A program made the position numbers and the translations under genes. A stretch of DNA of 64,000 nt, from NCBI RefSeq assembly GCF_905475465.1, contig NC_062234.1, positions 10,067,001 to 10,131,000 of the forward strand, written 5' to 3'. Below are positions 41,201 to 53,200 of this stretch, piece after piece. The stretch is from Pieris napi (taxonomy: Eukaryota > Arthropoda > Insecta > Lepidoptera > Pieridae). Within the stretch, counting starts at the first letter, position 1. The number at the start of each line of letters is the position of its first letter. Below the pieces are notes generated by a model. That model was given only the letters and a program-made list of their open reading frames with translations. It did no database searches and had not been told where the DNA came from.

Positions 41201-44200
41201 ATAACTAGAACTTTGTCGTTTGAATAAAAATACTTTAAAATAATTGTTATTTTTTTATTTACATCGGTGCGAAGTCAACCATTAAGATTGAAATAATTTT
41301 ACCATAAATCCAAAAACGTATGCTTTAAGGTGCATTTTGTAATTTGTATATAAAGTCACAATTTTGTCTTGAGCCATATTTTGTATGAAAAAATTGGTTT
41401 GACAGCTCTTGAAACGAACTAAAACAAAAATAAGTTTTTTTAACTAACTTATCTAGCATTAAATTTCCACTACAGTAAGATATTTAGACAATTAGCGACA
41501 ATTTAATATACGACTCTGAGTACAACTTCATACAGACATTTCGATGATTTTTTTTTACTAAAACTTAACTAGCATATTAAGCATACTACGACCGAAATAA
41601 CAATGATGGTACACAGGTTCTAGCTATTTATGAATATGACGCTAAACGTTTATTACTATTGTCGATTTAAGTCATTCTAATGGCTACGCACTAAATATCA
41701 TTTATTACAGATGGATGTACTGGACCGACTGGGGCCAAACACCAAAAATCGAGCGAGCTGGTATGGATGGATCTCATAGGCAGACAATTGTGTCATATGA
41801 CGTGAAATGGCCGAATGGATTGACACTCGACTTGGTTCGCAAACGTGTTTATTGGGTAAGTCAAATTTCGTGCGTACTCTTTCCATCACAGCGTACAAAC
41901 AATTTGACAGAAAGAGAGACTGTAATTAAAACAGCTCAAACAAATAGTTCCATAAAGGTTTTCACGAGTACTACACATTAACTTAATGATATTTATGTAT
42001 TTGCAAGAATATAGTGTTGATGTATATAGATTTTCCTCGCGTCTACCAGTCATAATGGCGTGCAAATTTGTCTTACATTTGGTAGTTTTAACTTTGCTTT
42101 ATTGACGACATAACTACTAAATTATAAAAATAAGTGTTTGCCTCGAAGAGATCGCTCGAAAGCGATAAAGCCGCCAGTTGCTCTCCTTTTCATTTAATTA
42201 TGTCAATTTTAATATGTTATTGCAACGAAGTATTAATAAATAAATAAATAATAAATTTAGAAATGGTTCTACATATTATAGTACTGTAGTGTATGAGGGT
42301 AATATTCAGATTCAGAAATCACTCTTACTAACTTTCTGCTCACCTGTCCGAAGTTTTAATCACGCATTGACGTCATTATTTTTAAACAAAATATTTAATA
42401 TCATTATTATCTAGAAAGAAAAACTACCATTAATAAAGTTATCAATTTTAATTACTTCCTGTTTACGGTTAATTATAATTGTATGTGCTACACATTAGAA
42501 TAATATAGGGTTCTTATCTGAAAAAGTTTTGATAATTATAATCCAATGCAAATCAAATAATAAACACTGTTAGATAGAAGTTTCAGGAGTTTTTTTTTTG
42601 AGTTTACTGTGATGAAGATTGTAAAAACATATTTTTTAGGTTGACGCAAAACTGAATACAATATCATCATGCAACTACGACGGCTCTGCCCGTAGAGTTA
42701 TCTTATACTCGACCGATGTTCTGCGTCACCCGTTCTCCATCACAACCTTCGAGGACTGGGTTTATTGGACCGACTGGGACAAGACAGCAGTCTACCGGGC
42801 GAACAAGTTCAATGGAAAGGATATTGAAGCCGTTACATCGACCCACACGGTGGGTATTTATTAAATATTCTATGATAAGATGCGGGTAGGTGTTGTTTAT
42901 TGTTTAAAATAAATACACGTATTAAGCTTAATTAAAAATAAATAAGCGCCTATGTGTCATAAAGATTATTTTGAAATCTTACAAGATAAAAATGTCATTT
43001 TTATAGTTAAACGAATTCAAAAATATTAGATTCAAATAATATAATATTAATAATATCTTCCTACTTGAATCGGTATGTAAGTATGTTGTTATAAAATATT
43101 CTCGTATTACGTATTAAAACTATGAGGTAGCTTCTAGCATTTATATTTTAACTATCTGCCCCCGCGTACTTCGTTTCGCCTTAGTATGATACTACATAGC
43201 TACATACCAACATATGGAACATGTTTCATAGAGAATGTTCGCTTTGCTTTTACGGAATAAAAACCTAACTACTAAAATTTTAAATTTTTTTATATCTTCC
43301 AATTTTCCTCTCCTCAAAACTTCAGAGTTCAGGGAATAAATAAAAATTACTCAAATTGGTCCAGCCGCGTTCAAGGCAAGCTTAGCAACATATTGCGATT
43401 CAATTTTATTTATATAGATGGGTAATAAAACTTGTACGCAAAATAATTTACACGTGTAAAAGATTTAAATTTATAATAGAATATTATTTGCAATAATATT
43501 TCAAATAACAATCATTTTAATTTCGTTTTCAACTGAGCACAAATTACAAGGTAAATTTGCCATGGCCGTTAATTTTTATGTTTATTTAAATATGAAATTC
43601 ATTGGTTAGTTATTATTATTATTTAAATAAGTAGGTAGGTATATCTTTAAATTTATATTTTTAGTTCTTGATAAATTGATTTTAGTAGTGAGACCGACCG
43701 CCTATTTACATCATGCCTTCCTTTAGTTTACTTTTATATTTTCTAATTTTTTATTATATTTTTAGTATTTTCTATGCTTAATATTTATATTCAATACGAA
43801 GTATTGCTTGTTTAATTTGATTTCCTAATTAACAAACAGTAAAAATAAAATATGTTTGGTTAATAAAATATTACATTTTAATTATATTATTAAGATTGAT
43901 ACTTGAAGTGTTTTCTCGCACATTTATTGTGCATTAAAAGTTATCAATTTTAATAAACATTCAATTAACATTAAGGTTAAAGATCGAACGGATTCAACAT
44001 ATATTCATAACTTTTACTTGTTATTATTTACTATAGTCATAATGATTTTAGAGACACGTGACATATCGTATAATATCCTTAATACTGGAATATCCCTTTG
44101 CATTCCGGTAAGATTGGAATGTATAACACCCTCCAAATTACCTTATACGTCAAATATTAACTTCCGTCTTCATTGACGTGAACCAGAAACGAGACGTAAA

Positions 44201-47200
44201 ATTAATTATTGGAGGCCCTCACGTCAGAGAATTTGTTTTGAAAGAATATCTATAACGAATATTTAATTTGAACAAAATAGTTTTTTTATTGACTACGCGC
44301 AGTCATAAATCTGTCTAGCATTAACTATTTAAATATTTCCTTAATTTATATATTTTTTTTAATTGTCTCTATGTATGATGTATGATCAAAATATTATCTT
44401 TGGCTGATTATCATGAGATATATGGATGAAAATATCTTAATTCATTTTAACAGCTCCAAAACCCAATGGTTATCCATGTGTACCATCCGTATCGGCAACC
44501 GGATGGAGTCAACCACTGTGCGGCCGTCAACGGACATTGCTCTCATCTGTGCCTCCCCGCGCCCCGGATAGGGCCTAACTCCCCAAAAGTCTCCTGCGCC
44601 TGTCCCACAGGACTGCGTCTGCTACCGGACAATCAGATGTGTGTTGAAGACAGTAAGTATTCCGTTTCTTGCGTATATCGCGAATTTTTTACTCTAAATA
44701 TATTGCAAGTTTACGCTTCATCGATTTTGTTGCCTGAAAATAACTAAATTAAGCTTTTAGTTGGTTGCTGAAAGCAAAAAAAAGAAAACGTGTATGTACT
44801 TATGGACACGCGTTAGAAGTTATACTTCTTTGGCGTAATAATTTTCTTTGGGACGGACGGGAGGGAGGTTTCCCTATTTGAATTGCATTTTTCTTGTCCA
44901 TTTTAATAGTTACATCCAATTTACTAATCATGATATTTTACAATAATCACTATGTTTTAATCATATTGGAACGAGTTTTCTCGTATAGAAATCATTATTT
45001 TGGTTTAAATAAACACGACTCTGAAAAACACTACGCCATGACAGACAATGCAACCTTTGAATAGATATTCAGGCTGTCGGTTTTTTGTGACGGTATGCGC
45101 GTGCATCGTAAAAATTTACTCTCCTCATTTTTCCCTAACGCTAAAAGAAGTATAACTTCAAATAATCGGCTACAATTAAAGAGTACACGTGTTAGTGTTA
45201 TAAGAATTTCTGTTCCAAGAAAAGGAAACAAACAAACTACAAAAATGTCGTATATCGAATGTTTGATTTATTGAAACCATGATACTACTAAGAAACCATA
45301 TTATTTTATCAGTTCAACCACAACCACATCTTGTGGCCGAGTATAGTGTTACCTTTTTCGAAACCAAACCTACAGAGCCATCAAGCTTACCATGTAAATT
45401 CAATAGCAATTTCAATAGTGGGCTGACATGGGCGCAACAAACCATAACATACAGAGACAGATAATATTGCATCAAAATCTGTGTTAAGTTTGCTAAACTC
45501 ATGTAAGTTGTCTCAGTGTGCAAGCAAGTGTGGGTAACGAGAGACTGGAATAAATAAAACAATATGGTTTTCGTTTCAGTTTGATTACAAATCCTAAATG
45601 TTTTTCCACTATAGAGCTCGAGACAGAGATCAAATGGCGGTTGCATATCTTCGAGAATGTTCTTTAGGTCGTTGATACACTAACAGGAATGATCAATTGA
45701 ATGTGGTTAATAAAAAGGGCATTAATAATTCGTCAATGGCATGCTTTAAGTGATTGGTTGAAAACCAATTGAAAGTCGAACGTAGGCGACGAGCGTGTGC
45801 GTAATTATTTAATTATCTGGTCATTGTGGCCAATTGCTTGTCTCGCCAGTATAAAAAACCTAGTTTTAATATTCGTCGACATGTAAAAGCTTTTTGTTAC
45901 ATATAAAATCCTACACCAAAGAAAGAGGAAGATATCGGACATTTTTAATACGTATAACCACTAGATACAGACGTAGAAAGTATACATATTTTAACTGTAG
46001 GAATCGGGTGTTTACCAGTACAAAACGGACGGTTTGAATTTATAATGTGTTTTTTACGTTACCTTGAACGAATAAAGAAATAAATACTGATAGTTAAAGA
46101 AGAAAAATAAATGCTGCAATACAGCGAGGTAAAACTGCCAGCATTAAAGGTACACTGACACAGGAACCAAACTTTTAAATTTATTTTAGTTATCTATTCA
46201 TAAATTTTTACATATTATTACAACTATGTAGTTTAAGAACATTGTAAGCAATCGGTGAAACGAAAGGTCATCAGACGAAATAATGATACTTACTACTACA
46301 TATATATATATATATTTTTGTTGATAGACATACTTTCAACAATTATAAGGTGTAACTGTTGTAATTTATAGCTTTTGTGTTTTTCCATGTATTCGTTGTA
46401 TGAGTAAGTTAATTAGAAACGTCGGTAAACATTAAATTATATAAATATTCCTACCATCCATGCTGCGCAAAATGTGGATTGACATATAAAGGAAAGGAAA
46501 CCACTTAAGGAGATCTGTGTGACATATGCGTTTGTGGAATTTAAATTAGCAATACTGTATACTATGTCTGTTTATGAAATTTTATCTCAGGGATATTCGA
46601 ATTGAAAATATGGAATCTTTTCTGTTGGCCTTGTGAATGTGCATTGATGTGCATGGATTTTTCTTTTGCGCACTAAACAGTCGCTCGTATCGTGAAGTAA
46701 ATCGGCGAGGAAACAGGCTTAAGAGACCAAAAACGTAGCGTCACTGGTTTCTTTATCGAAGCTCCTTCTTTTTCTATCAAGACAGCTATAATAATTGGAT
46801 ATATAATGCTCAGAAACAATATTCGGTAACGAGCTACCTAATTTGTTTAGAGATTGGAGATTTTTCTTTCAAGAGTATGGATGAGCAAATATGGAGTCGA
46901 TATACAGAGAGGAGTCATCGAAATATTATATTTCGAAAAAAATGAGTTTAGATGGGCCTTTGTGCAAACTCACGTAGGAATTATTAAGAATTTAATGACT
47001 CCTCACGCTAAGGCACGTTTGCGGTGCCTTCCAACGATATTGATATATTTCGTGATGCGATGCAATTTTACACAAAATCCAAGATGAGGTTTTAGTACTT
47101 CTGAAGCTTGGTAATGTTACCCAGCAGCACCGTAGTATATGGCCCAAACACACTCATGAAAATCATAGGTCATACTTAGATGGAAACAGCCTATGAGTAA

Positions 47201-50200
47201 TACTTCACGGACAAAAATATTTAGTTCTAAGGCTTGCGTCATTACATTTGCATACTCTGATGGTCTTGTAAAATTCAATCCGTGGTTACTCATGCGCAAC
47301 TCAAAACGTGACAAATTTGTGGGCGATTTCATTGGGCAATGTTAAAGATCCATAGTTGTTTTGCTCATAATATTAAGGATGTTAATAAAATAATATTGCG
47401 AGCAATGCGAGACGACGCAATGGCTTAGTTTAGAACGAAACATATTTAAATTTTTATTTCAAACAGTAAAGGATGATTCACGGTACACCGTGTTGCGACC
47501 GGGCCGGGCCTCGGCCGGGACACGGCCACCGTGCGCCGTCCTGGACAGTGATTCATGTTACACCGGGCTGTTTGGATGTAAGCACGCACGTGCTTGCACC
47601 ACTATATCTGTTTTTGTCAGCTAGTGATTTCATCTGTCGATAGACTTGACGCTTAAGTAATTATGCAATTTTCACAATTTGAATTGGCAGCTATAGCAAT
47701 TGCCATCGATGACGAAGTATTAGAAAAACGAAGCGAAAGTACTAAAAGAAGATGGGGTGTACTTCCAATCCAATCCTAGCGAAAGCGAGTAGCAGAAGGG
47801 GAATTTTCTTTACTTTACAAAGAATTAATAGAAGACGAGAGCAAGTTTTATGGTTATTTTAGAATATCTAAAGAATGCTTTACTTACTTACTTGAAAAAT
47901 TAAAACCAGATCTAACCAAAAAATTACAAGATTTCAAAAGCCATATTTATCGTACATAGAATAAATTCAACCTCACTAAGATTTGACGTTGACTGCTCTG
48001 CGGGTGCCCGGGCGCCTACGTTCATGTTACGACGTGTCGGGGCCGGACCGTGCCGGAGCCGGGAAACAATACCCACCGACATTACAACGCCGTGCCCCGG
48101 CCGAGTCCCGGCGGCGCACGGTAAGGGCACGGCCGAGCCACGGTCAGGCATGAATTACTTCATACAAAAGTATATCATTAATGTTAGGCCGTGCCCCGGC
48201 CGGGGCACGGCCCGGTCGAGACACGGTGTAGCGTGAATCAGCATTTACTCTTCATTTTTTAATTTTATTTAATTAATACAGTAGGTTAAAAAAATGCGTG
48301 TCTTTTATACAAATGTTCATAAATACGTTTTTACTTTTTATTGACTCGGAATCTATTTGTGGAACATAAACAAATATAACGTAAATAAAATTTAGGTACT
48401 CTATACGTACGGTCTCTAGTACGTATTGAATAAAAAATGACGCAATCTTTAAAATACAAAAACATGTTTATTAATTTTTCTGGCGACACGTAATCCACCA
48501 CGACACATGACGCCGATCGTACGATGGTCTCGTATGTCATTTACGGAAAATCACATTATCAATGAACAGTAGGTATATAAGATACTATACGTAGGTATGC
48601 TTACAATCTGTAAGTTCCCACATAATCGGCTCTTATCAAATTACTACTAATACAATTGTAAATAACTCTTGATTACTCATTGTTTCGTTGAAAACTTTAT
48701 ATAATTAAAGGTATTTAAATTGAGGAAGCTATAAGAAAACATTGCACTATTGAACAATTATTATATTTTGAAGTGATATTTACGAACAAATGTATAAAGT
48801 AACTTTACGACGGTAACTATTTTATTAAATTATACTAGTTTTTGCCAAAACTCCAACTTGGGACTTATGTGAATTAGGAAATTTATTAAACTCAATTATT
48901 ATTTTATTTAGTACCCAAATAAATGTCAACTTAATTTATTTTTATATATTTATCTTGTGGGGATTACATTAATTTTCTTGTTAGTGTAGTTATGGTTGAC
49001 AAATTTTTACAAGTCACAGGCACACGACACGGCCAAATTCGACCAATAGGGAACGTTTATTTTGAGTAAGGTGATGGTTAGGTGACGTCACGTCAGATCA
49101 CGCCACCTTTCGGTTAACCAATCCTTGCGCGATCCGACTCGGCACACTTGCACATATTTTTACGTGCAGTCGACGTCATGTGTTCTTGCAATTTCGGAAG
49201 TCTTAGATTGAATTTATTGTTAGTTGTAAAAAGCTTCAACAATTACATATAAAGATATAAGTCGTATTTAATAATAATCTTGTATTTGACGTATACGGCT
49301 AAATAAACCAGTAAATTAATGTAAACCACATTAATATTTTTTTCTTAATATTAAACATCTTACCGGAAAAGGAATAAATTAAAACAATAGGTTGCGTGGA
49401 AGCTGGATCGAGTTCGGCATAGTTTTATTTAATGACAGTAAACGGCATGTAGCGTGGCGCTACGTCATAACGTCATAGACACGTTTAGTATCCCGCAGCG
49501 GCTCTGAATAGTTCCATCTCGTTCCTTCACGTTCAAATTAAAGTGCGATCTCACTCGTGTTTCTGACATTTCTAATTTCAATTTTCATTTCATTTTAGCT
49601 CAGGCTATTACTTGGATGTGTCGTCTTAACGCGGCTTCACCTTGTATTAAACGCCGGTAGTGAATAACAAACTGTGATAATTTACCTTTAATATTTCAAA
49701 CCAGTATTATTGATAACTTCATCAATTAACCAAATTAAGCGTTTCATAAGGTTTTTATGTGATAAAATCTACAGATGCAATAAAACCCGATGTGGAGGTG
49801 CAAAATTCGTCTAGTGGTTTTGAAAAGATTTTAGAGGAAAATCCTGTTACCAGTGAGTATTTATCAACCCCTTGAAGTTCTTCAATCGACGTCCTTTAAT
49901 TACTACTCTACTTGATTGGGTTAACGATTAAACTCGAAGCACTGCCGTTAAGCGAATAATGCATACCTATGAAGTTATGCAATTTCTCGACGTCGACGAG
50001 TTCGCGAAATAAATTTGACTATGTGCTTCAAGTTTAGTCCTTGGAATGCCTCGGTTAGTAATTGGTGAAATCGAAAATCATAACAGATAAGATAGTATAT
50101 TATAAATTTGGGTATAAGGCGATTCTGTTACAGTATCCATTCATTGTTTACTAACGCTGTCCATAGTGAATGTTAGCAATTTTGAATATTATCTGTGTGT

Positions 50201-53200
50201 CTTCAATGTGGGTTGCTTGACTGATTTTCAGGGCATGCAAAGCATCTTGTATACAAACTGATGAATAGTGTTTCAAAGTGAGATAACACCTGGAGTATTT
50301 CTTCACATATGGTGAATATAAAAAGGGAAGGGCTTAACCTTCTCTTGAAGTTGGGGCGAGCAATTGTGGATTCTGAGGAAAGCACAGAGCCACCTGAAGA
50401 AGTCACTTTATCACCTGAAACTATTGAAGCAGAGCCAATGAAGGCATACTGGGAAAGTGATAAGGCTGACTACAATAAAAAAGACCAAAGATTTATAGAC
50501 TTGTTCCTAAAAGACGTGTCCTTAGACAGGATACCTGATGCCACAGAGAAACCAGTCAAAGAATCTCGTTATAGTTATGAAACATTAAGTCTAGTTTATT
50601 TACCAGAGGCCTTGAAAAACTTTAATTCTCAGGGTAATGTATTAATATTTTTAAATTCAAATGTTAAATATAGAAGACACACAGATTTATATACTGGGTG
50701 CATGTGTGGAAACTTTGCTTTATGTGAAAACATTGTGATTAACTTTTCCATTCACATGGCTTCTTGGGAATTCTTTCCATTAGGGATGTCATTGTTCTTA
50801 ATTATAAAATATAGCAATAAAAATTAGCTATTATATTATATTCAGCTTTTGATTAAGTTATTATCTTGATTTGACAATACAGAGGAAGTGGTCAACAATG
50901 TGTAATCACATTCTATTGTATAGGGTAAATTTTTGCAGGGAACTACTATCTACTGATCTTCCTGTTTCAGATTATTAAAGCTAAATAGATTGTACATTAA
51001 TGGTTTTAAAGGTATATTTTAGTGTGACAATTAGAAGATATTTTGGTTAAGCTCATAGAACTTGGCAACAATTATTGACAATGGATGCAAATAGAACTAC
51101 AGTTCATTATAAGCTGTTTAGTTATTTGTTATTTAAATTAAGTATTTGAAGAACATTTGCACATCAAATGGTTTTTATCACCTATGTAACATACCTACTT
51201 ATTAGTTTTTTCTTGCTTTCTAATTATTTACTTACTTTATTTTTTGTTTCAAATATCATTAACCATGTGTGGTGAAGGTTTATTTTTTAATTGTATTATA
51301 CCTATCTTGATCTCATTACAATTTTTTAAATTATATTTTTTGCCATAGTTGTTTTTACCTTAACATTTAAGTTGAAAAATAAAATGTAACTCGTTTATGA
51401 GTGTGATTATGTATTTTTATTGAGATCAAGAAGGTTTAATGTTTTTGTTTATCAATGTTTTGTTTTTGTTTTCCAGGTGTACCAGAAACTCCTAAGTCTG
51501 GTAGTGGAATCTCAACAAGCGGCCGCGATGCTGGCGTGGTTGCTGGCATTGTAGTTGCTGTTATTACTGGAATCATCATTATTGCTGCTTTGGTAAGTGC
51601 CATCAATATTTTTAATCAATATTCAGGTATTGCAGCAAATGACATTGACATTTTAATACGAATATTAAGAGACAATGAAATTTGCAAGTTAATTAAACCC
51701 AAAAACATCAATTAATGTTGACTATTTTTATTTCGGAATTCTTATATTTTAAAGTCCTGGCATTTCATAGGAAATGTTTGGCAGTCCCTGTCCTTGGTTT
51801 GGCTTATATAATTTATTATTAAGCTCAAGTTATATAGATGATAAAAGATGATTGCTCGAATGCCGGCTCTAGACTGTAACGTTACAAAAATAGCGTTGCG
51901 AAAGTTGTCACTAGGCATATACTTGCCATTCGAGGTTGGCAACCAGTATATTTTACCATTTTAATTCAGTATATGTTTTTTTTAATACAATTTTATTATT
52001 ATACAATGACGAGTCGTCTAGCTTAAATGTAAGCAAGACATTTACGATCGCGTAAATGTTCTGTTTTTGCCAGCTTTTCTTGACAAATATACTTCTCTGT
52101 CTTCCTCTGGCAATCCTTTTTACTTATAATACCTTCCAAACTTATAATTCCTTACACTTATCTGATATAACATGTTAATTGTACATTAAAGTGTTTGAAA
52201 TGACGTAGTATTTCAAAGCTGTAAGTACTTTCACAGAAAGTTCTAGATCTTTGACGTTTTTATATTCCAAAATCGTTCATCCTTGAACGTACACGTAATA
52301 ACGTACCTATTGAGGTCATTACCAAACAATAGATGAATAATTGCTTGTAATTTGTGTTTGCTCTCAAATTTGAATTGTATCTTACTTGTTTATATCTAGT
52401 TGCCGATGGTAAGAAAGATTTTTTAAATATAAATGGTAAACGGCAAACGATTTGCGTTTCTAATTTTTTTCTTTGTAAGATTCTGCTTTCATTAAGTTAT
52501 TGACCTTTTCCATATTATCTATCATTCCAATTTTTTAAATATTTACCCAGATATAATAAAACATACATCTGGTACTAGCCCACTGTCCGATAAAAAAAAC
52601 ATTAAATGTGACCTAATTTAAAAAGTTTCCATATCAACAGTAGATCAAAAATGATTAATTAATGTGTTCTTTGATATAATATGACAGTTTTAATTCCGAC
52701 GTCTTGATTAATTATCAACAATCAATCATTATACTTCAAATGTATTTATAATGATTTGTTTACTTACGTTTTTTGTGCTATCAACACTTCCTTAATTATA
52801 ATAATTTTAACTTTAATAATTAAAGTAATTTCACTTGATTTAATTACATTCTTATCATTTTTTAAAATTTTATACACTTCGTGTGTACTCGTATATTGCG
52901 CATTAAAATTATTACTCATTTAAATATCTTTATAGCTTTTATTATAAGATAATATTTTAACTGATAAAACATATCAGTATTAATATTACCCTGTATACCC
53001 TGTAATACGAATAGTAATATGTCTAATATGAATAAAACTCACTTTTGGTAAAGTCTAGAATCATTCGTGAATAATGATATATGATAAATGAGATATTATA
53101 TTGGAAAAAAGCAAAAGGTTTAGATATAATATTATTATTTTTTTTACCAAAAAAGGTGAAGGTGATTCGATGCGTTTTTTTTATTGCAAGGTTATATAAC

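Larger units (their letters stand above)
38092..41710 (+). other. LpR intron 9 (3.6 kb)
   Basis: A repeat-rich intron with a diverged SINE (39270-39548), a LINE-type tail (40060-40370) and two adjoining GC-rich repeats (40381-40617 and 40618-40920). The open frames within these are products of the repeats. Confidence 0.7.
44653..49774 (+). other. LpR intron 12 (5.1 kb), with a candidate cassette exon
   Basis: It contains the proposed alternative stalk exon (45313-45393), a SINE remnant (46655-46745), a Harbinger relic (47471-48242) and a GC-richer stretch with repeated ACGTCA motifs (49020-49640). A TA dinucleotide run lies at about 46301-46318. Confidence 0.65.

Noticed and set aside
47924..48236. 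Open frames of 70-75 codons rich in proline, arginine and glycine
   Set aside because: They come from the GC-rich ends of the Harbinger relic, on both strands, and are not genes.
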